Part shown: positions 29,496 to 40,136 of the stretch, piece after piece
How positions within the stretch are numbered: position 1 is the first letter of the stretch
Layout of the letters: every line of letters starts with the position of its first letter
Assembly: GCF_900188035.1 (NCBI RefSeq)
Contig: NZ_FZNN01000006.1
Span: 124,001 to 188,000 of the forward strand
DNA length: 64,000 nucleotides
Source: Puniceibacterium sediminis
Lineage (GTDB): Bacteria > Pseudomonadota > Alphaproteobacteria > Rhodobacterales > Rhodobacteraceae
Direction: 5' to 3'
Made by a program: the position numbers and the translations under genes
The notes under the pieces: model-generated
What the model was told of the DNA's origin: nothing
The model's database searches: none
Seen by the model: the letters and a program-made list of their open reading frames with translations, nothing else

Positions 29496-30347
29496 TCACC
29501 TGCCCCGCAGTGGCACCACCGACAGGGCGACTCCGCCCAGCACCACCGCCGCAGCCAGTACAAAGCCCAGCGTCGGCACCTCGCCCAGAAAGACCAGCCC
29601 GCCGATCAGCGCGATCACCGGCACCGTCAGCTGCGCCACTGCGGCCACGGTCCGATCCAGCTTTGGCAGGACACCGTACCATAGCAGATACCCCAAGGCT
29701 GAAGTTCCGGCCCCGGAGAGAACCGCCAGGATCAGGCCGCGAGCTTCGGCCTCGACCGGTGTGGTACCGGTCGACATCAGAAGCGTCAGCGCAAGCCCGA
29801 TGGGGGCCGCGATGATGAAGTTCGCCGCCGTGGACGCAAGTGGATCGCCCGCCCCCCGGCCAGCCAATGAATAAAGCCCCCAGCCGATACCCGCAGCAGC
29901 CATCAGCGCGCCATGAAGCAGGCTGACGCTAACACCCGCACCGGGCCAGAGCAGCCAGACCAACCCGGCAAAGGCCGTGAGTGCCCCTATAGTGCGCTGC
30001 ATCGACAGCTTTTCCCGACCCAGAACAGCCCCTGCGAACATCGTGATCTGCACGACCCCGAAGAGTATCAGCGCGCCAAGACCGGTATCCAGCACGAGAT
30101 AAGCGCTTGAAAAACCGTAGACATAAACGAGAAGAGACAGAACTGAAATCAGGCGGCCCCGCCCGCCCAACCGCAACCCGCCGCGAAAGGCCAGCGCCAG
30201 AATGGCCAGCATCACCGCCCCAGCCAGAAGCCGAACAGTGCCAAAGGTGACGGCATCGATTCCGCCCCCGACCAGCGCCATCCGGTTCAGAACGGAATTC
30301 GCGGCAAAGGCCAGCATTGTCAGAGCGGTAAGGAGGAAAATAGGCAT
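29496..30347 (-). CDS. EamA/DMT family transporter
   Basis: 283 aa with about ten membrane spans in two EamA repeats (about 1-135 and 145-280). The second repeat ends with the motif VPVIALIGGLVFLGEVPT, typical of drug/metabolite transporters. It probably exports an amino acid or similar metabolite; the substrate is unknown. It is separated from the lipase-like gene by about 60 bases. Confidence 0.88.
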   Translation of the reverse strand: MPIFLLTALTMLAFAANSVLNRMALVGGGIDAVTFGTVRLLAGAVMLAILALAFRGGLRLGGRGRLISVLSLLVYVYGFSSAYLVLDTGLGALILFGVVQITMFAGAVLGREKLSMQRTIGALTAFAGLVWLLWPGAGVSVSLLHGALMAAAGIGWGLYSLAGRGAGDPLASTAANFIIAAPIGLALTLLMSTGTTPVEAEARGLILAVLSGAGTSALGYLLWYGVLPKLDRTVAAVAQLTVPVIALIGGLVFLGEVPTLGFVLAAAVVLGGVALSVVPLRGR

Positions 30348-30521
30348 GGCGCAGGCTGTGCCAGCAGGGCGTCAATGGCAAGCCCTGCCGAGGAGATTTC
30401 AAGCAATCAGGCTCTTTTGTGCAAGGGCGCTCTTCTGCGGAAAACACGCCGCGCCCTGTGCCCGACATCCCGCACCGCAAACCTGTCAAACCAGTTTTAT
30501 CCAACACGGGCCGCAACCAAC

Positions 30522-30549
30522 AAAAAGGGGCCGCCCGAAGGCGACCCCA
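30522..30549 (-). terminator. Rho-independent terminator of groESL
   Basis: On the minus strand a 9-base stem with one G-U pair (GGGGTCGCC / GGCGGCCCC) and a TTCG tetraloop is followed by five T. It lies 24 bases beyond the groEL stop. Confidence 0.88.
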
Positions 30550-30573
30550 ATTCATCCCACTGGATGGCGTGAT

Positions 30574-32235
<1,662 letters not shown>

Positions 32236-32265
32236 TCAGTGAAAGGGGTCAGCGGACGGAACGGA

Positions 32266-32577
32266 TCAGGCTGCCTTGGCAGCCGCGTCGTCCAGGATGA
32301 TCCCGAGAATGTCGGATTCTTTCATGATCAGCAGCTCTTCGCCGTTGACCGTAACTTCGGTGCCCGACCATTTGCCGAACAGGATCTTGTCGCCAGCCGA
32401 AACTGCCATTTCGATCAGTTCGCCAGAGTCCTTGCGGGCGCCTTCGCCACATGCAACGACGATACCCTCGGCGGGCTTTTCTTTTGCGCTGTCGGGGATG
32501 ATCAGACCACCCTTAGTCTTGTCTTCACCTTCGATACGACGAACCAGCACACGGTCGTGGAGCGGTTTAAATGTCAT
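32266..32577 (-). CDS. groES: Co-chaperonin GroES
   Basis: 103 aa, slightly longer than the usual 95-97. The N-terminus [14 protein letters not shown], the mobile loop ([18 protein letters not shown]) and the roof segment are all standard. It starts after AAGGAG. It caps the GroEL ring and is the first gene of the operon. Confidence 0.98.
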   Translation of the reverse strand: MTFKPLHDRVLVRRIEGEDKTKGGLIIPDSAKEKPAEGIVVACGEGARKDSGELIEMAVSAGDKILFGKWSGTEVTVNGEELLIMKESDILGIILDDAAAKAA

Positions 32578-32633
32578 CTTCGAGTCTCCTTAGCTCAAAG
32601 TTTCCTAATGGCCCCCCGTCCTCGGGCAGGCCG

Positions 32634-32660
32634 TTAGCACTCACGTCAGTCGAGTGCTAA
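32634..32660. promoter_or_regulatory. CIRCE operator (HrcA binding site)
   Basis: TTAGCACTC, nine bases, GAGTGCTAA: an exact match to the CIRCE consensus. It lies between the promoter and the groES start, so HrcA would repress groESL at normal temperature. Confidence 0.97.
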
Positions 32661-32667
32661 CGGCGCA

Positions 32668-32696
32668 TAGGTATGGAGCAGAGGGGGACCTGTCAA
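32668..32696 (-). promoter_or_regulatory. Candidate groESL promoter
   Basis: On the minus strand a perfect -35 TTGACA (32696-32691) is followed after 17 bases by TACCTA (32673-32668), just upstream of the CIRCE element. The -10 box is poor, so its exact position is uncertain. Confidence 0.55.
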
Positions 32697-32889
32697 CACG
32701 GGAGTTTGCAAATATTTGCGTGGCAAAGCCTTGAAATGCACAACGACAAAGGGGGGTATAGGCACATGATCCACGCTCTCATGCAGGAATTCCCTACTCT
32801 GAGAAACGCACGGTCTTTGTCTGGTCAAAATTAACCGTATGAGTCGCGACCTGCCGAGACGGTGGCAGCGCCCGGCGATACGAAGTGAA

Positions 32890-33558
32890 TCACGCCTCCC
32901 AGGAGTCTGCCCAGTGCACCAGACCCCCCCGCCCCGCATCGGTCAGCGCATAGATTCCCTTTTCGACCCTCGTGAACCATCCATAGTGATTCTCTGCCAT
33001 GATCCGGGTCGCGACCTTCACCCCGACGGCCTTGGCCACCACAGCCCCCTTGCTGGGGCCATGTTCGGCCAGATGCGCCGCACAGTTCAAAGCGTCCTGC
33101 CGGTAGCCCGTGACAATGCCGTAGCGTGTCGCCCCGCCTTCGTTGGGGTCGCCCCGCAACCGGTCAAATTCCCTGAGCAGTCGCGCACGCGCTTTCGGGC
33201 TTCGTCTGGGCATCGGGCCGCCGGGGTCGCACAGCACCTCGGTCACACCATCGCCGCGCACGGTAATGAACCCCAGCCCCAACCGACGGCACAGAGCCGT
33301 ATTGTCCTTTAACGCCCGTTTCGCCTGCGCGCCTTCCGGCCGGGGCACGGCGATATAAACCAGATCGCTCATCGTCAGTCTCGCCACCGCCTGATGGAAC
33401 AATGTCAGCGTGATACGCAGCTTCAGCTCGACGATCACCGGATCCTCGTCCCCACGCCGCGCCACCAGATCGGCCTTGCCGACCTCTCCCTTGACCTCAT
33501 AGCCTTGGCGCTGCAGCAGCGTCTTGACCGGAGCATAGAGATCACTTTCGCGCTTCAT
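32890..33558 (-). CDS. DUF2161 family putative PD-(D/E)XK phosphodiesterase
   Basis: 222 aa. ATG 33558 is preferred because MKRESDLYAPVKTLLQRQGY, the normal family start, begins there. A nuclease-like core is visible: GEVGKADLVARRG followed by VIVELKLR, giving the D and E-x-K residues. The C-terminal half has a winged-helix-like region (YGIVTGYRQDALNCAAHL). No substrate is known. It is divergent from the TraB-like gene. Confidence 0.78.
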   Translation of the reverse strand: MKRESDLYAPVKTLLQRQGYEVKGEVGKADLVARRGDEDPVIVELKLRITLTLFHQAVARLTMSDLVYIAVPRPEGAQAKRALKDNTALCRRLGLGFITVRGDGVTEVLCDPGGPMPRRSPKARARLLREFDRLRGDPNEGGATRYGIVTGYRQDALNCAAHLAEHGPSKGAVVAKAVGVKVATRIMAENHYGWFTRVEKGIYALTDAGRGGLVHWADSWEA

Positions 33559-33635
33559 GGCACCTATCCTCACTCCCCTGCTTGTCGCTGACAAGGCCAT
33601 TCCCTAGGTAAGATGCACAACTCCGGAGATTGATC

Positions 33636-34619
33636 ATGCGCCTGCTCGCCCCCCTGCTGCTTTGCCTTGGACTTGCCGGAGCCGCCTCGGCGCAATGCGC
33701 GGGCAAGGACCTGCGCCAGGACCTTTCGGAGCAGGAAAGAACCGAGCTGAGGGCCATCGTATCCGCGACGCCCTATCCGGTCGGCAACCACTGGCGCGCG
33801 GTGCGCGGTGATCAGGTGATCGACCTGATCGGGACTGTGCATCTGGACGACCCACGCCTTGACGCACCCGCCGGACGAATCAGGTCGCTGATCGAAAATG
33901 CAAGTGTGGTCCTGCTGGAAATGTCCGCAGCCGAACAGGCCGAGATGACCGCAGAGCTATCTTCTGATCCCGAAATATTGCTGCTGTCGGACACGACCCT
34001 GCCGGAACTGATGGACGAAGACTCCTGGCAGACCCTCGCCGCGGCGGCCAGAGCCCACGGCATACCCGCTGTCATGGCTGCCAAGTTCCAGCCCTGGTAT
34101 CTGTCGATGCTGCTTTCGATCCCGCCCTGCGCCACCGCAGGGCTGGAGCAGGCGCAGGGGCTGGACGGACGGATCATGGACATGGCGCAGGCGGTCGGCG
34201 TGCGGATGGAGTCGCTGGAAGACCATAACACCGTGCTCGACCTGTTCCGCGATGCCCCGCTCGACGAACAGATCGTGATGATGGAAGCGACGCTGACCGC
34301 GCCTGACACCAACGAGGATCTTTTCGCTACGCTTCTGGCTGGCTATTTCGACGAGGCCGTGACCGAAAGCTGGGAAGTGTCTCGCCTCCTGTCGCGCCGT
34401 CTGTCCCCGCTCGACCCCGCCGAAAGTGATGCGATGTTCGCCCAGATGCAGTCCGACCTTTTGGACAGCCGTAACCGTGCCTGGATGCCCGTGATCCTTG
34501 ACGCTGCGAATGATAGCCCCATCGTCGTGGCCGTTGGCGCCGCCCATCTTCAAGGTAAAGTTGGCTTGCTCAACCTGCTTGCTGCAGAAGGTTTCACTTT
34601 GACCCGCGAGCCGTTCTGA
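33636..34619 (+). CDS. TraB/GumN family protein
   Basis: 327 aa. ATG 33636 follows CCGGAG and begins a signal peptide (cleaved near ASAQC, about residue 22). Family motifs GTVHLDDPRL and, near the C-terminus, VVAVGAAHLQGKVGLLNLL are present; these conserved His/Glu positions led to proposals of a metalloprotease-like fold. The protein is probably periplasmic or a lipid-free envelope protein. The function is unknown. Confidence 0.85.
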   Translation: MRLLAPLLLCLGLAGAASAQCAGKDLRQDLSEQERTELRAIVSATPYPVGNHWRAVRGDQVIDLIGTVHLDDPRLDAPAGRIRSLIENASVVLLEMSAAEQAEMTAELSSDPEILLLSDTTLPELMDEDSWQTLAAAARAHGIPAVMAAKFQPWYLSMLLSIPPCATAGLEQAQGLDGRIMDMAQAVGVRMESLEDHNTVLDLFRDAPLDEQIVMMEATLTAPDTNEDLFATLLAGYFDEAVTESWEVSRLLSRRLSPLDPAESDAMFAQMQSDLLDSRNRAWMPVILDAANDSPIVVAVGAAHLQGKVGLLNLLAAEGFTLTREPF

Positions 34620-34640
34620 GCCGGTGCGACAGGGGCCGAC

Positions 34641-34672
34641 ATGGGGCCAGAGGCTGATCCCCCTGACCCCAT
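34641..34672 (-). terminator. Hairpin between convergent traB-like and dcp genes
   Basis: On the minus strand the sequence folds into a 13-pair stem with two G-U pairs (ATGGGGTCAGGGG / CCTCTGGCCCCAT). No U-run follows, so it may end transcription only weakly. Confidence 0.35.
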
Positions 34673-34680
34673 TCTCAATC

Positions 34681-36702
34681 TCAGGCCGCCAGCCCGCGCC
34701 CGCGGAGCAACGCATCGACTCCCGGCATCCGCCCGCGGAATTGAGTGTAAAGCGCCTCTGCATCCTGCGAGCCGCCCGCCGAAAGGATGAACTCCTCCAA
34801 CCGCGCTGCCATCTTGGGGTCGAACGCCGACCCGGCTTCCTCAAAGGCGGCAAATGCGTCGGCATCCATCACCTCTGACCACATGTAGCTGTAGTAGCCG
34901 CTGGAATAGCCGTCCCCGGCGAACACATGGGCAAAGTGCGGCGTCGCGTGGCGCATCGTGATCGCCGAGGGCATCCCGATGCCTTCCAGCACTTCGGCCT
35001 GCTTTTTCATCGGGTCAGCAGGGGCTGCACCGTCATGGAATTCCAGATCCACCAGCGCCGAAGCGATATATTCCACTGTCGAAAAGCCCATATCGAAGTT
35101 TGCGGCCTTCAGCACCTTATCCAGCAAGGCGCGTGGCATGGCCTCTCCGGTCTCGGCGTGGGTGGCGAACTCCTCAAGCACCTCAGGCACTTCCAGCCAG
35201 TGCTCGTAAAGCTGGCTTGGCAGTTCGACAAAGTCCCGCGCAACCGAGGTCCCCGAGACTGATCCGAAATCCACATTCGACAGCATCTGGTGCAGCGCAT
35301 GACCGAATTCATGAAACAGGGTCCGCGCATCATCATAGGACAGCAGTGCGGGCTTGCCCTTGGACGGCTTGGCAAAATTGCACACGTTGATCACGATCGG
35401 CGTCTTGACCTCGGGCCGCTTGGCCTGTGACCGCATGGCCGAACACCATGCCCCCGAACGTTTGGACGACCGCGCGAAATAGTCGCCGATGAACACAGCC
35501 AGATGTTCCCCCTTGCGCAGCACTTCCCAGGCGCGGCAGTCGGGGTGATAAAGAGCTGCGTCCAGCGGGCGGAACTCTAGCCCGAACAGCCGCGTCGCGC
35601 AGGTAAACGCCGCCTCGATCATCCGATCAAGTTGCAGGTACGGCTTCAGCTCGGCTTCATCCAGATCATGCTCCGCCTTCCGGCGCTTTTCAGCGTAGTA
35701 ACGCCAATCCCATGCCTGCAGCGGTCCGTTCACGCCGTCCTTCTGCATCATGGTTTCCATCACTGCGGAATCCGCCAGCGCCTGCGCCCGGGCCGGTGTC
35801 CAGACCTGCATCAGCAGATCGCGCACCTTGTCAGGGCTGCCGGCCATCTCGGTCTCAAGCTTGTACTCGGCAAAGGAGCGATATCCGAGCAGCGCTGCAC
35901 GCTCTTCGCGCAGCGAAAGGACCTCGGCAGCGATCCCGGTATTGTCCGTCTCACCCCCCGATTCACCCCGTGCCACCCAGGCCCGCCAGGCCCGTTCACG
36001 CAGATCGCGGCGGTTTGAGAACTGCAGGAATGGCACGATGAGAGAGCGTGACAGCGTGATCACAGGGCCATCCTTGCCCAGATCCTCGCCTGCTGCCCGG
36101 GCCGAGGCACGCACGAATTCCGGCAGCCCCTCCAGATCATCTTCGGACAGAACCATATGCCAGCCCGCCTCATCCGCCAGCAGGTTCTGCGTGAATTGCG
36201 TGCCCAGAACCGCCAGCCGCGAATTGACCTCGGTCATCCGTTTGGCTTCATCCCCGCTCAGCGCCGCGCCGGCCCGAACAAAGCCGCGATGGGTCAGCAT
36301 AAGCACCCGCGCCTCTTCGTCCGAAAGACCCAGCGCATCGCGCCGTTGCCACAAATCCCGCACCCGCGCGAACAGGGCTGCATTGTTGTAGATCGCCGAC
36401 GAATGCGCCGAAAGCTTTGGCGAAAACTGTCTCTGCAGATCTTGCCGCGCCGCATTGCTGTCCGCACCGGCGATCGAGAAAAACACCGACAATACCTTGT
36501 TGAGCGCCTCACCTGCGCCCTCCATCGCCTCTACCGTATTGGCGAAGGTTGCCGACTCGGGGTTATCAGCGATGGCTTCGATCTCGGCCATATGGTCGGC
36601 CAGCGCAATTTCGAACGCCGGCGCGAAGTCGTCATCGGAAATGGCATCGAACGGCGCCAGACCAAACGGCGTGTCCCAATCGGCAAGCAATGGATTTGTC
36701 AT
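34681..36702 (-). CDS. dcp: M3 family oligopeptidase / peptidyl-dipeptidase
   Basis: 673 aa. ATG 36702 is chosen because AAGGAG precedes it and the family N-terminus (NPLLADWDTPFGLAPFD) begins there. The zinc site HEFGH lies at about residues 464-468 in TLFHEFGHALHQM, with the downstream glutamate region following. The length fits Dcp/OpdA-type enzymes that degrade peptides in the cytosol. It lies after an amino-acid importer on the same strand. Dcp versus oligopeptidase A cannot be fully separated by eye. Confidence 0.9.
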   Translation of the reverse strand: MTNPLLADWDTPFGLAPFDAISDDDFAPAFEIALADHMAEIEAIADNPESATFANTVEAMEGAGEALNKVLSVFFSIAGADSNAARQDLQRQFSPKLSAHSSAIYNNAALFARVRDLWQRRDALGLSDEEARVLMLTHRGFVRAGAALSGDEAKRMTEVNSRLAVLGTQFTQNLLADEAGWHMVLSEDDLEGLPEFVRASARAAGEDLGKDGPVITLSRSLIVPFLQFSNRRDLRERAWRAWVARGESGGETDNTGIAAEVLSLREERAALLGYRSFAEYKLETEMAGSPDKVRDLLMQVWTPARAQALADSAVMETMMQKDGVNGPLQAWDWRYYAEKRRKAEHDLDEAELKPYLQLDRMIEAAFTCATRLFGLEFRPLDAALYHPDCRAWEVLRKGEHLAVFIGDYFARSSKRSGAWCSAMRSQAKRPEVKTPIVINVCNFAKPSKGKPALLSYDDARTLFHEFGHALHQMLSNVDFGSVSGTSVARDFVELPSQLYEHWLEVPEVLEEFATHAETGEAMPRALLDKVLKAANFDMGFSTVEYIASALVDLEFHDGAAPADPMKKQAEVLEGIGMPSAITMRHATPHFAHVFAGDGYSSGYYSYMWSEVMDADAFAAFEEAGSAFDPKMAARLEEFILSAGGSQDAEALYTQFRGRMPGVDALLRGRGLAA

Positions 36703-36830
36703 GAAAGCTCTCCTTTGCCCCATAGCTATGCCTCCGGCGGCGGCCTTACAATATTCAGGCACGCCACATGCCTTCATCTGCGCAAAATTCTCCCTCCGGA
36801 GGCGTCCGCCCACTCCGAGAGGACACAACC

Positions 36831-37619
36831 TCAGGGCTTCTGGCGCAAATGCTGCTCAAGCCGACGCAAAGCCAGTGACAGCCCGATGGTCATAGTCAGG
36901 TAGATCAGCGCGACCACGTTATAGGTTTCAAAATACCGGAAATTTCCAGCCGCCGTTATCTTGCCCAGCTGTGTCACATCCAGAACCCCCAGCACCGAAA
37001 CAAGCGAGGAGTCCTTGGTTATTGCGATGAAATCGTTGCCAAGCGGCGGCAAAATCGTCCGGATCGCCTGTGGAAAGACCACCAGACGGAACCGCTGCAC
37101 CCGGCTCAGACCCAGCGCATCCGCGGCCTCGATCTGTCCGGGATCGACGGACAAGAGCCCGGCGCGGAACACCTCGGCGATGAACGCCGAATAGCCGATG
37201 GTCAGCGCGATAATTGCCCGCCACAGTAGCGAGAAATCCCTTGTCCGGATCCGCTCGAAGCCTACAAACTCCAACATCCAGTTGCCCAGTGCAACCAACC
37301 CCGGCGCGAGAACGAAGGCGACGTAAAGCAACAGCACCAGCATCGGAATTCCGCGGACCACTTCGGTATAAAACCGTGCCACTTGGCGCAGGATCAGCGA
37401 CCGCGACAGCGACATCAGCGCCACGATCAGCCCAAGCCCCGCCGCCAGGACAAACCCCACAAGCGTCACAAAGACAGTGATCTGAACCCCGCGCAGCAGC
37501 GTGGCGAGGATCTGTTTCTGCAGATCATCGACCATGATCCGGTAGAACAGCCCCAGCCCAAGCAGGGCCACGACCACGAGCCACCAGGGAAAATCCTTGC
37601 GATCTTTTTCCCGGCTCAC
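36831..37619 (-). CDS. Polar amino-acid ABC transporter permease
   Basis: 262 aa membrane permease of the HisM/GlnP family. The sequence has about five membrane spans and the EAA loop (IEAADALGLSRVQRFRLVVFP) near residues 165-185, followed by QAIRTILPPLGNDFI, the usual continuation. It is 43 bases after its binding protein. No ATPase gene of this type is nearby, so it must share one encoded elsewhere. Confidence 0.92.
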   Translation of the reverse strand: MSREKDRKDFPWWLVVVALLGLGLFYRIMVDDLQKQILATLLRGVQITVFVTLVGFVLAAGLGLIVALMSLSRSLILRQVARFYTEVVRGIPMLVLLLYVAFVLAPGLVALGNWMLEFVGFERIRTRDFSLLWRAIIALTIGYSAFIAEVFRAGLLSVDPGQIEAADALGLSRVQRFRLVVFPQAIRTILPPLGNDFIAITKDSSLVSVLGVLDVTQLGKITAAGNFRYFETYNVVALIYLTMTIGLSLALRRLEQHLRQKP

Positions 37620-37662
37620 CGTCGCTCCGCAAATGCCGACATGGATTTGAGGGACAATCCGC

Positions 37663-38454
37663 TCACTCGCCCAGCTTGGTGTCCAGGAACCACTTCTTGT
37701 TCAGGGCGTCGATGGTGCCATCCGCCTTCATGGCCGCAATTGCTGCGTTGATCGGCGCCACAAGGTCGGCCCCCTTGGGAAAGATGAAGCCAAAGTCCTC
37801 GGTCCCCAAAGTCTCGCCCACGATCTTGAGCGCGCCGTCCGACGCGGCCGCATAGCCTGCACCGGCGGTGCCATCGGTCAGCACAAGATCGACGTCACCG
37901 GTGCGCAGCGCCTGCACCCCGGCCCCGAAAGTTTCGAACAGCTTGATACGCGGATTGGCCTCATCCCCGTCCAGCACTTCGTAGACCCCGACGTAGAACG
38001 GCGTTGTCCCGGGTTGCGCGGCCATCAACAGATCCGGATCGGCAGCAAAGCCCGCAGCATCGGAAAACCGCTCTTCATCACCACGCACAAGCATGACCAT
38101 TTCCGAACGCATATAAGGATCCGAGAAATCGACCGTCTCGGCACGATCCTCGCGGATGGTGATGCCGGTCATGCCGATGTCAAACTGCCCCTCTGCCACC
38201 GCCGGGATCATCGCATCCCAGCTGATGTTTTCGTAAGACAGGTCGAAATTCAGCCGCTTGGCGATCTCGGCCATGGCCTCGTATTCCCAACCAACCGCCA
38301 TTCCGGTTGTGGGGTCGATGTATTGGAGCGGCGGATAGGCATTCTCGACTGCGACCACCACTTCGCGCCCATCAAGATCGGGCAGATCCGCCGCTGCGAC
38401 CGCTCCGGTCGCCGACACCACAACTGCCAGTGCCCATCCCAGAATGACTTTCAT
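37663..38454 (-). CDS. Amino-acid ABC transporter substrate-binding protein
   Basis: 263 aa family 3 solute-binding protein. ATG 38454 begins a signal peptide (cleaved near AVAAA, about residue 21). The mature part shows [23 protein letters not shown] and [21 protein letters not shown] family segments. It binds a polar amino acid and delivers it to the permease downstream. It follows the ThiF-like gene by 63 bases and may share its transcript. Confidence 0.92.
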   Translation of the reverse strand: MKVILGWALAVVVSATGAVAAADLPDLDGREVVVAVENAYPPLQYIDPTTGMAVGWEYEAMAEIAKRLNFDLSYENISWDAMIPAVAEGQFDIGMTGITIREDRAETVDFSDPYMRSEMVMLVRGDEERFSDAAGFAADPDLLMAAQPGTTPFYVGVYEVLDGDEANPRIKLFETFGAGVQALRTGDVDLVLTDGTAGAGYAAASDGALKIVGETLGTEDFGFIFPKGADLVAPINAAIAAMKADGTIDALNKKWFLDTKLGE

Positions 38455-38517
38455 CTCAATCTCTCCAAAATCCGATTTCCGCACAGGATATCGCCGCCCC
38501 CTGTGCCAAGGCAAGTA

Positions 38518-39561
38518 TCAGCCGCCGCAGATGGGACAGCCGTCCTTCCGCTTCAGCGCGATCTTGCGCGTCTCGCCCCAAAGCGCATCATAAATCAGCA
38601 TCTCGCCTCGCAGGGCTTGCCCGGCCCCTGTCAGCAGTTTTATCGCCTCAACTGCCATCATCGATCCGACCACCCCGGGCAGTGGCCCCAGAACACCGGC
38701 CTCGGCACAGGATGGCGCAAGGCCCGGCGCGGGTGCTTCTGGGAAAATGCATTGATAACAGGGAGTGCCACTCGCCGGATCAAAGACCGAAAGCTGCCCT
38801 TCCCACTGGCTCAGCGCGCCCGAAATCAGCGGTTTGCGCGACGCTACCGCCACCCGGTTCACCAGATAGCGCGTGGCGAAATTATCAGTTCCATCAAGAA
38901 TAACGTCATATTCGGCAAACAGCGCCTCTGCGATCTCTGCGTTCAGCCGACGGTGATAGGGCTTTACGGTTACATACGGGTTCAGCGCCCTCATCGCCAA
39001 TTCGGCCGAAAAAACCTTTGGCAGTCCAATGTCACGGTCGCGGTGGATCACCTGCCGCTGCAGGTTGGCATTTTCGACCAGATCGTCGTCAATCACGCCG
39101 ATTGTCCCGACCCCCGCCGCCGCCAGATATTGCAGCACCGGTGCCCCGAGCCCCCCGGCACCGATCACCAGAACGCGCCCGTCGCGTAGCGCCTTCTGCC
39201 CCTGCCCGCCGATCTCTCGCAGCACGATGTGGCGAGCATACCGTTCCAGTTCCGTGTCGGAGAAACGGTCCGTTTTCACCACCGGTGTCTCTTGCACCCC
39301 CCGTGTTTCGGCCTTTGCCCGCAGTCGGCCCAGACCGGCGCGGTAAATCAGGACAAGCCCGACACATCCGCCGAGGATCAGCCAGAGCGCCGCCGACTCG
39401 CCCGTTGCCATCCGTACCGGGTGCCCAACGGGCAGCGCCAGATGCAGCCCCAGAACAGCGACAAACAACACGCCAATCATGTAGAGACGCGCCTGCCGGG
39501 GGGCATCCATCGCATAGCCGATGCCCCAGAGCACCGCACAAAGGAACAGAACCAGCAGCAT
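38518..39561 (-). CDS. Membrane-anchored ThiF/MoeB/HesA-like adenylyltransferase
   Basis: 347 aa. ATG 39561 overlaps the dut stop (TGATG). The first 90 or so residues hold two to three hydrophobic segments (LLVLFLCAVLWGIGYA, LYMIGVLFVAVLGLHLAL, LWLILGGCVGLVLIY), unusual for MoeB. The E1-like domain follows: ERYARHIVLREIGGQGQ, nucleotide-binding GAGGLGAPVLQYLAAAGVG, ILDGTDNFATRYLVN, and two zinc CxxC pairs (CYQC and C-terminal CPIC). It would adenylate the C-terminal glycine of a MoaD/ThiS-like sulphur carrier. Confidence 0.88.
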   Translation of the reverse strand: MLLVLFLCAVLWGIGYAMDAPRQARLYMIGVLFVAVLGLHLALPVGHPVRMATGESAALWLILGGCVGLVLIYRAGLGRLRAKAETRGVQETPVVKTDRFSDTELERYARHIVLREIGGQGQKALRDGRVLVIGAGGLGAPVLQYLAAAGVGTIGVIDDDLVENANLQRQVIHRDRDIGLPKVFSAELAMRALNPYVTVKPYHRRLNAEIAEALFAEYDVILDGTDNFATRYLVNRVAVASRKPLISGALSQWEGQLSVFDPASGTPCYQCIFPEAPAPGLAPSCAEAGVLGPLPGVVGSMMAVEAIKLLTGAGQALRGEMLIYDALWGETRKIALKRKDGCPICGG

Positions 39562-40016
39562 CAGCCGACCCCGGTCGAACCAAAGCCGCCGGATCCGCGC
39601 GCACTTTCGTCCAGACTCTCGGCCAGCGAAAACGATGCCTGCACCACCGGCGCCAAGACCATCTGCGCGATCCGGTCGCCGTGCTCGATGCGAAACGGCA
39701 CCTGCCCTAGGTTCATCACAATCACCCCCAGCGGACCGCGATAATCCCAATCAATTGTCCCCGGGCTGTTGGGCAACACAATCCCGTGCTTTAATGCCAG
39801 CCCAGAGCGGGGCCGAATCTGGATCTCATATCCTTGGGGAATGGCCAGTCTCAGCCCCGTCGGCACCAACATCCGTGCGCCCACGGCCAGTTCGACCGCA
39901 CCGCGATCAGCAAACTGTGCGCGTAGATCGGCCCCTGCCGCACCCCCGGTAGCATAGGCAGGCAGGCCCAGAGTCCGATCCGCACCCTCGTCCCACATCA
40001 CCTGAACGATCACCAT
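39561..40016 (-). CDS. dut: dUTP diphosphatase
   Basis: 151 aa trimeric dUTPase that turns dUTP into dUMP. ATG 40016 is chosen because the normal family start follows. All five motifs are visible: [46 protein letters not shown] and the C-terminal GSGGFGSTG arm. It is 120 bases after coaBC and overlaps the next gene by one base; dut beside coaBC is a common bacterial arrangement. Confidence 0.96.
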   Translation of the reverse strand: MVIVQVMWDEGADRTLGLPAYATGGAAGADLRAQFADRGAVELAVGARMLVPTGLRLAIPQGYEIQIRPRSGLALKHGIVLPNSPGTIDWDYRGPLGVIVMNLGQVPFRIEHGDRIAQMVLAPVVQASFSLAESLDESARGSGGFGSTGVG

Positions 40017-40136
40017 CCTAGCCCCCTCATTCCTTGCTTCGCAGATAGGGCGTGACCGAACCGCGCTCACAACCATCTTGCGTCCCCGGCCCGATGCACC
40101 GACTTCGTCTATTTCCAAACACGCAAAATGCGGGGT

